A stretch of 64,000 nt of DNA from Lactiplantibacillus mudanjiangensis (GCF_005405385.1 NZ_BJDY01000004.1:519836-583835), one strand, 5' to 3'; numbered from the stretch's first letter, positions 43,269-52,688 are shown. The notes: generated by a model not told the origin, from the sequence alone. Program-made: numbers and translations.

Positions 43269-43427
43269 GATTAAGTCCTCCTGAGCCGTCAAAAAAGTGC
43301 GCCTCACGCAATATTTAGTGCCTGTGTTTGCAATTAAAAATGGCTTACGATGAAGCTATTAAAAAATGTATCCGATTACATCAAAGGCGCACGGCGCTTA
43401 GTTCTTAGTTTAATGGAGGGTATGCAA

Positions 43428-44906
43428 ATGTCAATGACGAAACAAACGCAATATGATGTCGTAGTTGTCGGGACTGGTGCGGCCGGCTTTTCCGCGGCCG
43501 TGACGGCTGGTCAAAGTGGAGCGAACGTCTTACTACTTGAAAAGGGCCGCAATGTCGGTGGTAGTAGTAACTATACCGAGGGGCTATTTGCGGTCGACTC
43601 TTACTTGCAAAAGGAAGCTGGGATTACGGTTAGTGGTACTGACGTCCTCAAAGAAGAAGTCACTTATTCGAAATTTAAAGCCGATGCCCGGATTTGGCGG
43701 CAATACATTGATCACAGTGCCGAGACCGTCCAATGGCTCAAAGACCAAGGTGTCGTTTACGAAGGCGTTCAGGCGATGGGTGACGGTGAAGCAACGTGGC
43801 ATATTTATCAAGGAATGGGTCACGCAGTCATTCAAGATGCCTTGCAACCGCAAGCTGAAAAAGCTGGCGTTGAGCTTTTGACATCGACTAGTGCCATTGA
43901 TATTCAACAAGATGCCACGGGTGCTGTGAGTGGCGTAACCATTCGGTCAGAAGCCACACAAGAAACCGCGACAGTGGCTACGAAGTCACTAATTTTAGCC
44001 ACGGGTGGTTACTTGAACAATCCTGAATTATTGGCTAAGTTAACGCCGTATGATACGACCCGGTTAGTGCCAGTGAGTTCAGGTAAAGGGACCGGTGACG
44101 GATTATCAATGGCGTGGCAACTTGGTGCCAAACAATATGGGACTGGAATGGCCATGTTGTTCGGTGGTTACTTAGCAGATCCCGACGAACCCAGCTTTAA
44201 AATGATGGCGTCGCAAATGAATACCGCCGCTGGGCAACAACCGATGCTGTGGGTCAATGAACATGGTGAACGCTTTGTTGATGAATCTGTCGTTTATAAT
44301 TTCTCATATGCCGGTAACGCCCTATACACGCAAAGCGCGGTTTATAGTGTACTTGATCAAGCGATGATTGATCGGATGGCGACCAAGGGCAATTGGATGG
44401 GCTTAGGTGTTTACGTTAAGCGGGGTGCGAAGATGGATCACCTGCAAGCTGAGATCGATGACGCCGTAGCCGCTAATAAGCCGTTTATCTTTAAAGCAGA
44501 TTCGATTGCTGAATTGGCGGATAAGCTAGGTGTGCCAGCTGAACAACTCCAACAAACGGTTCAGGCTTATAATGCCGACTGCGCGACTGGTGAAGACCGG
44601 TTGTACGGTAAGGCCGCTGAATATATGGTACCTGCAGCTACCGGACCATTCTATGGCTTCAAATTAAACGTCGGCGCCTTTTGCACGATGGGCGGGTTAC
44701 AAGTGACGCCACAAAATGAAGTTGTGGCCGCGACGAATGACGTGATTCCGGGACTTTATGCCGCGGGTAACGATGCGGCTGGCTTGACTGGCGATACTTA
44801 TGGTCCAAATATGCCGGGGACTTGTGTGGGTTATGCGTTTTACTCAGGTCGTCATGCCGGACAACAAGCGGTTGATTTTACGCGAGCAACCCGTTCAGTT
44901 AAATAA
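43428..44906 (+). CDS. FAD-dependent fumarate reductase-type flavoprotein
   Basis: A 492-residue soluble flavoprotein of the FAD_binding_2 group. The FAD motif is VVVVGTGAAGFSAAVTAGQSG (about 10-30), with GGSSNYTEG, the HGERFVDESVVY segment near the active site, and the C-terminal GLTGDTYGPNMPGTCVGYA. It lacks the N-terminal FMN or heme domains of larger fumarate and urocanate reductases, so the electron donor is unclear. ATG 43428 follows GGAGGG by eight bases. The substrate is likely an alpha,beta-unsaturated acid. Confidence 0.8.
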   Translation: MSMTKQTQYDVVVVGTGAAGFSAAVTAGQSGANVLLLEKGRNVGGSSNYTEGLFAVDSYLQKEAGITVSGTDVLKEEVTYSKFKADARIWRQYIDHSAETVQWLKDQGVVYEGVQAMGDGEATWHIYQGMGHAVIQDALQPQAEKAGVELLTSTSAIDIQQDATGAVSGVTIRSEATQETATVATKSLILATGGYLNNPELLAKLTPYDTTRLVPVSSGKGTGDGLSMAWQLGAKQYGTGMAMLFGGYLADPDEPSFKMMASQMNTAAGQQPMLWVNEHGERFVDESVVYNFSYAGNALYTQSAVYSVLDQAMIDRMATKGNWMGLGVYVKRGAKMDHLQAEIDDAVAANKPFIFKADSIAELADKLGVPAEQLQQTVQAYNADCATGEDRLYGKAAEYMVPAATGPFYGFKLNVGAFCTMGGLQVTPQNEVVAATNDVIPGLYAAGNDAAGLTGDTYGPNMPGTCVGYAFYSGRHAGQQAVDFTRATRSVK

Positions 44907-44915
44907 CGTCACTGA

Positions 44916-44950
44916 AACACTTGATCAGAAACTAGGATCAAGTGTTTTTT
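44916..44950 (+). terminator. Terminator
   Basis: AACACTTGATC pairs with GATCAAGTGTT, followed by T. Confidence 0.9.
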
Positions 44951-45044
44951 GATGAGCTTGAAATGAACATAAGATTAATTTTATCATTGAATTTTAATCT
45001 CTGAATTGCTATGCTGTAACTTAACGAGGAAACGGGGTGGCAGC

Positions 45045-46292
45045 ATGCGGGGATCATTAGCGCAACGGCAATTAGTTCGGGCGGGCACCAGTGCGATTGT
45101 GAATGCATTGGGTGCGCAGTTATTTTCATATGCACTGGGTTACGAGTTATTGGCGCAAACGGGATCGGCACTGAGTTTTGGCTTGTCCGTCTTGATTGGC
45201 CCATTAGTGAGTCTAGTTACGGCGCCGGGAATTGCCCGCTTGATCGATAATTGGAGCCATCGAAAAACTGCATTATTGGGCAATAGTTTAACGATTGTGA
45301 GTTTGTTGGGCTTTGAGGGCTATTTAATGTTAACAGGTGGGCGTCAAGGGCTATTGCTGGCCGCAGTGGTGGTGAGCATCATGATGAATGTGGCCGAACG
45401 GTGCTTTTCCGTTGCATACTTGGCTTCGGTACAGGCGATGGTTCCGCCACGGCTGGTTCAGCGGTTAAATGCCCTACAAAGTGTCGGTAACTCGACTGCT
45501 GGAATTTTAGCACCGCCAATTGCCGGCTGGTTGTTTGCTTGGTTGCCGTTGAAATGGATCTTATTGGTGCAATTGTTAACGGAGATCGTCACGCTCTGGC
45601 TGACTTATCAGACGAGTTTTGACGCGTTCCCAGTATCCAAGTCAACCGATGATAATAGCGCGTCAACCGCCGCAAGTTTCAAAACGGCATGGCGGTTTTT
45701 ATGGCAGGAACAACGACTGGGTTTTCTGGTCATTGCAGCGTGTCTGTTAAATGTGACTTACGTGGCATTTGAAGTGGGGAGTCCCTATGTTGTCATGCAC
45801 AAACTCCATCAAACTGCCGCCACGTCGGGCTCGATTCAGGCATTGAGCTCAGTCGGCTTAATTCTGGGCGGCAGTATTATCACCATTGTGACATTGAAGC
45901 ATATTTTCAGATTTGCGCTAGCGGTCTATGTCAGTATGGGGTTCGTCATGATTGTGGCCGGTGGGCTGATGCAACTGCCATGGCTACCATTGTTAGGGCT
46001 GTTTGCCGTGGTTAATTTTAGTACCGGCATCATGACGGCATTGAGTGATCCGCCGTTATTTGCTTATTTTCAAAAAGCGGCGCCATATGCGTTACTAGGG
46101 CATTTGACGACCTTGATGATCACCGTAGCGCAAATTTTAAATCCAATTGGTGTGCTGATCTATACAGTATTGTTTGATCATGTGGCGTATCGCAGTGTTT
46201 ATCTGGGTACCGCGGTGGTCTTGCTAGTGAGTGGTGGGATCATGACGTGGTGGTTTCAGACGATCAAAAAACAGCCCGTCGTCAATGAGTGA
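45045..46292 (+). CDS. MFS transporter
   Basis: A 415-residue membrane protein with about twelve helices and a central loop near residues 195-210. The loop between helices 2 and 3 reads RLIDNWSHRKTALL, the MFS motif-A position, as in MefA-like macrolide or small-molecule exporters. The substrate is unknown. ATG 45045 has GGGGTGG ahead; a frame 13 codons longer lacks a ribosome site. It converges on the SemiSWEET gene. Confidence 0.82.
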   Translation: MRGSLAQRQLVRAGTSAIVNALGAQLFSYALGYELLAQTGSALSFGLSVLIGPLVSLVTAPGIARLIDNWSHRKTALLGNSLTIVSLLGFEGYLMLTGGRQGLLLAAVVVSIMMNVAERCFSVAYLASVQAMVPPRLVQRLNALQSVGNSTAGILAPPIAGWLFAWLPLKWILLVQLLTEIVTLWLTYQTSFDAFPVSKSTDDNSASTAASFKTAWRFLWQEQRLGFLVIAACLLNVTYVAFEVGSPYVVMHKLHQTAATSGSIQALSSVGLILGGSIITIVTLKHIFRFALAVYVSMGFVMIVAGGLMQLPWLPLLGLFAVVNFSTGIMTALSDPPLFAYFQKAAPYALLGHLTTLMITVAQILNPIGVLIYTVLFDHVAYRSVYLGTAVVLLVSGGIMTWWFQTIKKQPVVNE

Positions 46293-46312
46293 CGCGGACT
46301 GTTGGCGTTGGA

Positions 46313-46627
46313 TTAGTGAATGTAAACCGTCACGACGGTGACAAGTCCGAAAATGATTCCGGGCAAGTTCGAAATGATTACCGGCCAGTCTTTATATGTC
46401 TTGAACCAGCCGTAGCCAACCCACAAACTGGCGTTGATCATCGCGACCAATGGTTGTAGCGGAGACACCGGGTTGCCAGAAAAATTATCGATGATTTGTG
46501 GAATATAAGAGACATACATCGAAATGCACATAATCGTGGCTAGTTTACTGAGTAACTTGAGGCGTTTAACCCGTTTTGGATCAACGGCATCTTTGCCAGA
46601 CGGGTATTCACCATTATCGTATTTAAT
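46313..46627 (-). CDS. SemiSWEET-type sugar transporter, start uncertain
   Basis: An open frame of 104 codons with three membrane helices and the PQ motif in YVSYIPQIIDNFSGNP, typical of bacterial SemiSWEETs, which carry sugars as dimers. The only in-frame ATG codons (46531, 46519) lie inside helix 1 and would destroy it. The reading frame continues upstream to an ATT at 46625-46627, which follows AAGGGAG by ten bases. An ATG at 46634 is out of frame by one base (ATGTTTTATT). Either ATT is the start or one T has been gained. A perfect cre lies upstream. Confidence 0.65.
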   Translation of the reverse strand: MKYDNGEYPSGKDAVDPKRVKRLKLLSKLATIMCISMYVSYIPQIIDNFSGNPVSPLQPLVAMINASLWVGYGWFKTYKDWPVIISNLPGIIFGLVTVVTVYIH

Positions 46628-46692
46628 AAAACATCAACTCCCTTAACAATAGCCTAACACTGAAAAAAGGGTGATTTCAACCAAAGTGAAGT

Positions 46693-46706
46693 TGAATTCG
46701 TTTTCA
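46693..46706 (-). promoter_or_regulatory. cre site (CcpA) of the SemiSWEET gene
   Basis: The minus strand reads TGAAAACGAATTCA, a full match to TGNAANCGNWNNCA, about 70 bases upstream of the SemiSWEET frame. It fits carbon catabolite control of a sugar transporter. Confidence 0.65.
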
Positions 46707-46715
46707 ATTACGAGT

Positions 46716-46756
46716 CAAAAAAACACCTGTCGACTGATTTCGGCAGGTGTTTTTGA
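46716..46756 (-). terminator. Terminator of the marR-type gene
   Basis: AAACACCTGtCG pairs with CGgCAGGTGTTT; T-rich on the minus strand. Confidence 0.85.
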
Positions 46757-47266
46757 CTACATAAACCAATCACGCAAATGATCGGAAATGGTTTGATGGA
46801 ATTTGTTGACCCAACTCGGATTAGCCGTTTTGATTTCATCATAAAGGCTCTCATTAATTTTCGTTAGAATAGTGGTAAATTGATCGAGTTCTTCATCGCT
46901 TAAAACTGTCAAAAAATCAGGAATCTTAGCTGACTCTTTGCTAGCCGTTTGCCGACCCAAATCAGTTAGACGAATGATGGTCACGCGGCGGTCAACGGTT
47001 GACTTTTCTTTAGTCACTAAGTGTTTTTTAACGAGTTTATTCACAAATTCGGCGGTCGATTGGGCCGTTAGATTGAGTCTAGTGGCCAACTCTTTTTGTG
47101 AAAGGCCATCGGTTTGTGATAGTGCTAATAAAATTTTGCCTTGGCCTTGAAAGATAGAGCGGTGATCATCATGTTCACGATGGGCAAGATCATCAGCGAT
47201 ATGGCGGACCATGCCAAACTCAATGAGCTTGCCGGCCGCGTTTTTTTGTTTAAGTAAATTTGGCAT
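46757..47266 (-). CDS. MarR-family transcriptional repressor
   Basis: A 169-residue regulator with the MarR winged helix (LSQKELATRLNLTAQSTAEFVNKLVKKHLV and the wing DRRVTIIRLTDLGR), a helical dimer region before it and a long helical tail. AGGAGGA precedes the ATG. It is divergent from the ABC exporter genes, and three copies of an inverted repeat lie in the shared intergenic region, so it probably represses the exporter and itself until a drug-like ligand binds. Confidence 0.88.
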   Translation of the reverse strand: MPNLLKQKNAAGKLIEFGMVRHIADDLAHREHDDHRSIFQGQGKILLALSQTDGLSQKELATRLNLTAQSTAEFVNKLVKKHLVTKEKSTVDRRVTIIRLTDLGRQTASKESAKIPDFLTVLSDEELDQFTTILTKINESLYDEIKTANPSWVNKFHQTISDHLRDWFM

Positions 47267-47315
47267 TTTTTTGTCCTCCTAGAGCCATTATACCGGCTTT
47301 GATTTAAAAATACAG

Positions 47316-47387
47316 TCAGGGGACCTGAATAAAGTTGTTGACAAATTAATCAGGGGACCTTATGATATTTTCATCAGGTAACCTGAT
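47316..47387. promoter_or_regulatory. Exporter promoter with three MarR-type operators
   Basis: TTGACA (47338-47343), 17-base spacer, TATGAT (47361-47366). Operators: TCAGGGGACCTGA (47316-47328), ATCAGGGGACCT (47349-47360, inside the spacer) and ATCAGGTAACCTGAT (47373-47387, a perfect 15-base palindrome). Their placement upstream, within and just after the promoter is what repression needs. Confidence 0.75.
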
Positions 47388-47419
47388 TAATATTTAAAAA
47401 AGCAAAAGAGGACTTGGCA

Positions 47420-48355
47420 ATGAGAAAGATGAATGCAATTGAAGTGAGCCATTTAACGAAACGGTTTGGTGATAAAGTCGCGGTTGATGACGTGTCGTTT
47501 ACAGTCGGTACTGGTGAAGTATTCGGTTTGTTGGGTCCGAATGGTGCGGGGAAGACAACCACGCTACGAATGATCACAACATTATTGAAAATCGATCAAG
47601 GCAGTGTGACTATTTTTGGACATGATACTGCTAAAGAAGGGCGGTTAGCACGTTCAATGTTTGGGCTAACCGGTCAGTATGCATCGGTTGATGAGGATAT
47701 TTCAGCCAGGGAAAACTTGATGATTTTCTCACGTTTGAATGGATTATCGCGTGCCGAATCGAAACAACGTACAACAGAATTGTTAACCGAGTTTTCATTA
47801 GTCGATTCAGCAGACAAAGCGTTGAAGGACTTTTCTGGTGGGATGCGACGCCGATTAGATTTAGCGGTGAGCTTGATTACCCGACCGGCATTGATTTTTT
47901 TAGATGAACCAACGACCGGGTTAGACCCACGAACTCGAACGCAAATGTGGGACACGATTCGTAAGTTGGTGGATCAAGGCTCGACGATTGTCTTAACCAC
48001 GCAATACTTAGATGAAGCCGATGCTTTGGCCGATCGAATTGCGGTGATTGATCATGGACAGTTAGTTAAAATTGGGACACCTGCTGAATTGAAACAACAA
48101 GTTGGTGGGACGACATTGACGTTTACGGTTGATCAACCTAAGCAGGTAGCCACTGCGGTGAAATTAGTTACGACTCAGTTAAAAGCTGTGGTTCAACGTG
48201 CAGGCCAACAACTTAGCGTGACCCTAGATCAAGTTGCTCAATTAACGCCGGTATTAACGGCATTACAACAGGCTAAGGTAGCGATTAGTCATTTGACCGT
48301 TCAAGAACCATCTTTAGATGATGTCTTCATGGACTTAACTGTTGGCAAGAATTAA
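47420..48355 (+). CDS. ABC exporter ATPase (DrrA type)
   Basis: A 311-residue ATPase with Walker A GPNGAGKTTT (about 40), signature FSGGMRRR (about 140), Walker B LIFLDEPTTGLDP and the C-terminal domain of DrrA-like drug exporters. ATG 47420 follows AGAGGA; an in-frame TTG two codons earlier is less likely. It pairs with the permease 21 bases downstream. The MarR control suggests export of toxic compounds. Confidence 0.88.
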   Translation: MRKMNAIEVSHLTKRFGDKVAVDDVSFTVGTGEVFGLLGPNGAGKTTTLRMITTLLKIDQGSVTIFGHDTAKEGRLARSMFGLTGQYASVDEDISARENLMIFSRLNGLSRAESKQRTTELLTEFSLVDSADKALKDFSGGMRRRLDLAVSLITRPALIFLDEPTTGLDPRTRTQMWDTIRKLVDQGSTIVLTTQYLDEADALADRIAVIDHGQLVKIGTPAELKQQVGGTTLTFTVDQPKQVATAVKLVTTQLKAVVQRAGQQLSVTLDQVAQLTPVLTALQQAKVAISHLTVQEPSLDDVFMDLTVGKN

Positions 48356-48376
48356 GAAAGTCGGAGGAAATTAATC

Positions 48377-49150
48377 ATGGATGTACAAACGCATCGCGGT
48401 AACTTAATCATGAATACGGCCACCATGGCGTATCGTAACTTGTTGAAAACCTTGCATAATCCGGATCGCTTTATGGATGTGATCATCCAACCGGTGATGT
48501 TTATGTTATTGTTTGGGTATTTATTTGGTGGTGCCATTGCGGGTGGGGTGAGTGCTTATCTGCCAACGATCGTCCCGGGAATTTTAATTCAAACGATGCT
48601 GTCGGCGGCGTCTGGTTCGGGTTCACAAATTCGTGAAGATTTGGATTCAGGGGTCTTTGATCGTTTTAAATCATTACCGATGGCGCACATTGCACCGTTA
48701 GCGGGGCAACTATTTGCGGATGTGCTACGGTTGTTAGTTGCTGCGGTTGCCTCGTTAGCGACTGGTTATTTGATGGGATGGCACCCAGCAGCTGGGCTAG
48801 GTTGGGTGATCGTGAGCGCGGTATTAGCCATTTTTACTGGCTGGGCCTTATCCTGGATGTTTGCGTTACTTGGGTTATTGGCGAAGAGTGCCACGACGGT
48901 TCAAAGCTTTTCGATGATTTTAATGATGGGGTTGTCGTTCATGTCCAACGCCTTTATTCCAATTAAGACGTTGCCAAAGTTCATGCAAGTCATTGCAAAT
49001 TTAAATCCAGTGACGTACGTGATTACGGCGATTCGACAGATCTTAGCAACGGGGAGCTTAACGCATGAAGCGTTGTTGGTCTTTGTCTTTGGGATTGGGA
49101 TTGTGGTAGTTTTCGCGCCACTGACGGTCTGGGCTTATAACCGTAATTAG
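48377..49150 (+). CDS. ABC-2 type exporter permease (DrrB type)
   Basis: A 257-residue membrane protein with six helices and the ABC-2 pattern (LLFGYLFGGAI near 45; GLSFMSNAFIPIKTLPKFMQVIANLNPVTYV near 190). GGAGGAAA precedes the ATG. It forms the channel for the upstream ATPase. The substrate is unknown. Confidence 0.88.
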   Translation: MDVQTHRGNLIMNTATMAYRNLLKTLHNPDRFMDVIIQPVMFMLLFGYLFGGAIAGGVSAYLPTIVPGILIQTMLSAASGSGSQIREDLDSGVFDRFKSLPMAHIAPLAGQLFADVLRLLVAAVASLATGYLMGWHPAAGLGWVIVSAVLAIFTGWALSWMFALLGLLAKSATTVQSFSMILMMGLSFMSNAFIPIKTLPKFMQVIANLNPVTYVITAIRQILATGSLTHEALLVFVFGIGIVVVFAPLTVWAYNRN

Positions 49151-49164
49151 GTTAATAACAAGGT

Positions 49165-49203
49165 AAACGGCATCATTCCAGAAATATCGGAATGATGCCG
49201 TTT
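49165..49203. terminator. Bidirectional terminator
   Basis: AAACGGCATCATTCC pairs perfectly with GGAATGATGCCGTTT. T runs are short. Confidence 0.75.
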
Positions 49204-49216
49204 ATAATTGGTTGTT

Positions 49217-49465
49217 TCAATTAGATGTATTGCTAGAAATTGTGGCGTTAATTTGAGCATCGCCACGTTTGATTTTTCTGATTAGCTGAGTATTAGTTGA
49301 AATTTTAATAGTTTCAACTAATGCATCGTAGTCTTTAATGGATAAAATGACCACATCGTTAGTGTCATCAGTTCTCACAAGCAGAGGAGTGGAATTATCG
49401 ATAACGTCTTTTAAGTGTTTATCTAAATGTTTTTTTAAATCTATGACAGTAATTGTGTGCATCAT
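49217..49465 (-). CDS. Orphan Phd/YefM-type antitoxin-like protein
   Basis: An 82-residue protein with the Phd/YefM fold pattern: ITVIDLKKHLDKHLKDVIDNSTPLLVR, then VVILSIKDYDALVETI. A charged tail of about 30 residues could bind a toxin, but no toxin gene is next to it; the exporter operon lies downstream and an RNA repeat upstream. Several ATG codons cluster at the start, and 49465 is chosen by spacing to AAAGG. Confidence 0.65.
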   Translation of the reverse strand: MMHTITVIDLKKHLDKHLKDVIDNSTPLLVRTDDTNDVVILSIKDYDALVETIKISTNTQLIRKIKRGDAQINATISSNTSN

Positions 49466-49610
49466 TATCACCAGCCTTTAGTCAAAGTATAACTAACTAC
49501 AGTCGGTACGCAATGTAAAGGCCTTGGTGATTGAAAAAGTAACTTGATCGGTGCAGTAGATTGCGAACACCAATCGATCTAGGACTCGTTATAATAACCG
49601 AGAGTGAGGT

Positions 49611-49754
49611 CACATCGAGCCCAGCCGTGGGGACTGTTAGCGATTTATCGCTTAGAGTCCAGCGCTTTTGAAACACGGGGCTGGTGGTTCAAAACGACGG
49701 TTCAGACCGCTTTTTGGCTGGACCGGTCTCCCCACAGCGTTCCGGCTCAATGTG
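49611..49754 (+). ncRNA. Structured RNA-like repeat, family R1, copy A
   Basis: CACAT-C-GAGCC (49611-49621) pairs with GGCTC-A-ATGTG (49744-49754). Inside, GTGGGG pairs with CCCCAC, GGACT..AGCGA with TCGCT..AGTCC, and AGACCG with CGGTCT. Copy B (18046, minus strand) keeps all these pairings with different bases. TATAAT at 49590-49595 ends seven bases before a conserved GAGAGTG, which may be the 5' end. A 112-codon open frame runs through it, but substitutions follow pairing rather than codons. The region fills most of the gap 49472-49860. Confidence 0.6.
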
Positions 49755-49799
49755 GGCGAACGGTAGGTGGCAAAATCGCAGTTATTTTGTTTTTCGCTC

Positions 49800-49846
49800 A
49801 AAAAAACAGGCGTCTCATTGCAATTAAGCAACGAAACGTCTGTTTT
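49800..49846 (-). terminator. Terminator of clpE
   Basis: On the minus strand CAGACGTTTC pairs with GAGACGCCTG (mismatches), followed by seven T. Confidence 0.75.
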
Positions 49847-49860
49847 AGTAGTCAATTCAA

Positions 49861-52080
49861 TTATTCAGCTTTAGGTTCTTCAGCCGCAAGTACGATCTTG
49901 CCGTCTTCCAACTTGGCAACCATGTTCTTCACATCGCCGTGATCCAAGTAGAAGTCCGCAATCCGATCTTCAATCTGTTCTTGAATGACTCGACGAAGTG
50001 GGCGAGCCCCCATGAGTGGATTGTAACCGAGGTCAACGAGCTTTTCTTCAACTGGACCGGTGACATGGACGTGTAAGTCCTGGTTAGCCAACATTTGGTT
50101 GACATCGCCAATCATCAAGTCAACAATCTTCGTCAAGTTTTGCTTCGACAAAGCATTGAACTGGATAATGTCATCGAATCGGTTTAAGAATTCTGGCTTG
50201 AAGTATTCGGTTAACCGATCGGTAATATCATGCGTCTTACCTTGAGCAGCGGCCCCGAAACCAACATTGGCTTCGGCATCGCCGGTCCCAGCATTTGAGG
50301 TCATGATAATAATCGTATCTTTGAAGCTAACCGTCCGACCTTGTGAGTCAGTCAGGCGACCATCATCGAGGATTTGCAAGAACATATGCATCACATCAGG
50401 ATGGGCCTTTTCGATTTCATCTAACAGCACAAGGCTGTATGGATGACGCCGAACTTGTTCAGTTAATTGACCAGCTTCTTCGTAGCCGACATAGCCAGGT
50501 GGTGACCCAATCAATTTAGCCACTGAATGGGGTTCCATGTATTCACTCATGTCAAAACGAATCATCGCTTCTTCTGAGCCGAAGAGTTGTTTAGCCAACT
50601 GCTTGGCCAATTCAGTCTTCCCAACCCCAGTTGGACCAACAAACATGAAGGACCCGATTGGCCGACCAGTACCGTTCAAGCCAATCCGATTACGACGAAT
50701 CGCACGAGAAACAGCTTCGACAGCTTGATCTTGACCAATGACACTGCCTTCAAGATCGCTAGCTAAGGTCTTCATTTGTGCTTGTTCCTTAGCTTGAAGT
50801 TCACCAACTGGAATGCTGGTCTTTTCTTCGACGATTTGTTGCATGTCTTTGACCGTAACGGTGGCTTCATCGTTATCTTGAGCAGCGGCATCTTTATCAG
50901 GTTTCGCTTTTTCAAGTTTCGCGACTTGGTCACGATAGTAGGCAGCTTTTTCGTAATCTTCCTTCTTCAAGGCATCTTGTTTCTGCTTTTCAGCATCATC
51001 GATCTTGTCTTGAATGGTTTGTGGATCGACCGTCTTCAACGTTAAGTTTTTGCGTGAGCCCGCTTCATCTAACAAATCAATCGCTTTGTCAGGTAAGAAA
51101 CGGTCTTGGATGTAACGGTTCGATAACTTAACCGCCGCGACAATCGCTTCAGCGTCATACTTAACGTGATGATAATCTTCATATTTCTTCTGAATCCCCT
51201 GTAAAATCTTGATGGATTCTTCAACGCTCGGTTCGTCAACCGTGACTGGTTGGAAACGACGGGCGAGGGCAGCATCTTTTTCAATGTCGCGATATTCGTT
51301 TAAAGTGGTTGCTCCAACTAATTGGAAATCACCACGAGCCAAGGCTGGTTTTAAGACGTTCCCAGCATCCATCCCGCCTTCAGCATTGCCGGCGCCCATG
51401 ATTTCATGGATTTCGTCAATGAAGAGCACGATGTTTGGATTCGATTGAACTTCCTTCATTAACTGTTGCATCCGTTGTTCGAATTGACCACGAATACCCG
51501 TACCTTGGACGAGTGAGGCCACATCTAAACGAATAATTTCTTTATTTAATAGTTTTTGTGGAACTTGACCAGAAACGACCTTCTGAGCTAACCCTTCTAC
51601 GACCGCAGTCTTACCAACACCAGCTTCACCGATGAGGACAGGATTATTCTTCGTCCGCCGGTTCAAAATCTCAATGACCCGGTTGATTTCGTTATCCCGA
51701 CCAATGACGGGGTCGATCTTGCCTTGTTTGGCTTGATCCGTCAGGTTATAGCCGTATTGCCCAAGTAGGCCATCACCGCGATTGCCGCGGTTACCGCCAT
51801 TATTGGGACCAGCTGGTTGGGTCGGTGGGGTTTGTTGCCGAGCAGCGTTGTCAGCATTGACACCGCCACCTTGCATTGCCCGGAAGATATCGTCAAGTCC
51901 GCCAAAACCGAATGGATCTTGTGCCATATCTGTACCTCCAACGCCATTATTTGGTTGCTGTTCCTGATTCTTTAGCAGTTGATAGCAATTTTGGCAAAGA
52001 TTAATTTGCCGCCGCTGACCGTTGACGTTCGTATATAAATGAATCGTCGCTTCGTTCTTTTGGCAGTTGTCGCAAAGCAT
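49861..52080 (-). CDS. clpE: ATP-dependent Clp protease ATP-binding subunit ClpE
   Basis: A 739-residue HSP100 unfoldase. It has a zinc finger (Cys 3, 6, 29, 32), a Gly/Asn-rich linker, a first AAA domain with GEAGVGKT (about 150), a UVR-like middle segment ([24 protein letters not shown], split motif), a second AAA domain with GPTGVGKT (about 485), and a VGFG loop that would dock ClpP. It refolds or feeds damaged proteins to ClpP. GAAAGGTG precedes the ATG. CtsR-type heptads overlap the promoter, so heat or protein damage should induce it. Confidence 0.96.
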   Translation of the reverse strand: MLCDNCQKNEATIHLYTNVNGQRRQINLCQNCYQLLKNQEQQPNNGVGGTDMAQDPFGFGGLDDIFRAMQGGGVNADNAARQQTPPTQPAGPNNGGNRGNRGDGLLGQYGYNLTDQAKQGKIDPVIGRDNEINRVIEILNRRTKNNPVLIGEAGVGKTAVVEGLAQKVVSGQVPQKLLNKEIIRLDVASLVQGTGIRGQFEQRMQQLMKEVQSNPNIVLFIDEIHEIMGAGNAEGGMDAGNVLKPALARGDFQLVGATTLNEYRDIEKDAALARRFQPVTVDEPSVEESIKILQGIQKKYEDYHHVKYDAEAIVAAVKLSNRYIQDRFLPDKAIDLLDEAGSRKNLTLKTVDPQTIQDKIDDAEKQKQDALKKEDYEKAAYYRDQVAKLEKAKPDKDAAAQDNDEATVTVKDMQQIVEEKTSIPVGELQAKEQAQMKTLASDLEGSVIGQDQAVEAVSRAIRRNRIGLNGTGRPIGSFMFVGPTGVGKTELAKQLAKQLFGSEEAMIRFDMSEYMEPHSVAKLIGSPPGYVGYEEAGQLTEQVRRHPYSLVLLDEIEKAHPDVMHMFLQILDDGRLTDSQGRTVSFKDTIIIMTSNAGTGDAEANVGFGAAAQGKTHDITDRLTEYFKPEFLNRFDDIIQFNALSKQNLTKIVDLMIGDVNQMLANQDLHVHVTGPVEEKLVDLGYNPLMGARPLRRVIQEQIEDRIADFYLDHGDVKNMVAKLEDGKIVLAAEEPKAE

Positions 52081-52153
52081 ATTGCTGTCACACCTTTCAT
52101 ATCAGAAATATCACTAAATCGATTAAATAAATTTAGTTAAAGGTTCAAACGTC

Positions 52154-52208
52154 TTTGACCTTTGTTGACCTTTGACTATTAGTATAGCGATTTTTATCAG
52201 AGGTGCAA
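52154..52208 (-). promoter_or_regulatory. clpE promoter with CtsR operator
   Basis: Minus strand: TTGCAC (52203-52208), 16-base spacer, TATACT (52181-52186). Just downstream on the minus strand lie AGTCAAA, GGTCAAC, AAA, GGTCAAA (52154-52177), that is, the CtsR heptads in tandem, with one mismatch and an extra half-site. Confidence 0.82.
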
Positions 52209-52436
52209 GTTAAAAGCCTCAGTTGATTTGATCGCCAAAATTGTGTTAATCAAAGTTAGTGATCGGTTAATAACTGATAGTTGTCATCGTTAGTCATCCG
52301 TTGTATATTAAATATCTGATCACGCGCCGACAAGAATCGGTAACCGTTAATGATTATTATAGGTCAAAATGGTGATTTTGCATGAGTTAGGCTTGCGATG
52401 ATCAATCATTAATTTTTTGATAAAGGGGGCAACTGC

Positions 52437-52634
52437 TTGGCAACGGATTATACTGCTTTAATGGAAGCCCTACGCAATGGTGAACAGGACTCATTTTCGG
52501 TTGAGCCTAGTGAGTTCATGGCGTTTCACAATGCTTATATGCAATATGAGTATCGGAAACGGATCATTGGGGTGGCGGACTTAGATGGTCATGTGGTTTA
52601 CCATTTTGATAAGGATGGTAAGGCTACCAATTAA
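52437..52634 (+). CDS. Small hypothetical protein upstream of ptsH
   Basis: A 65-residue acidic protein, starting TTG with AAGGGGG ahead. No membrane helix or known motif is visible; the segment FMAFHNAYMQYEYRKRIIGVADLDGHVVYHF looks like a small alpha-beta fold. It is divergent from clpE, 356 bases away, and lies 140 bases before ptsH, which has its own promoter. Function unknown. Confidence 0.7.
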   Translation: MATDYTALMEALRNGEQDSFSVEPSEFMAFHNAYMQYEYRKRIIGVADLDGHVVYHFDKDGKATN

Positions 52635-52659
52635 TCGTAATTGAATGAATGAAAGGGCT

Positions 52660-52688
52660 TGTATTTCAATTCGATAATTGCTATCATC
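52660..52688 (+). promoter_or_regulatory. Promoter of ptsHI
   Basis: TTGTAT (52660-52665), 17-base spacer, TATCAT (52683-52688), giving a leader of about 85 bases. Confidence 0.65.

Noticed and set aside
43350..43427. 26-codon N-terminal extension of the flavoprotein
   Set aside because: The extension has no ribosome site and the FAD motif sits at the usual distance from the start at 43428.
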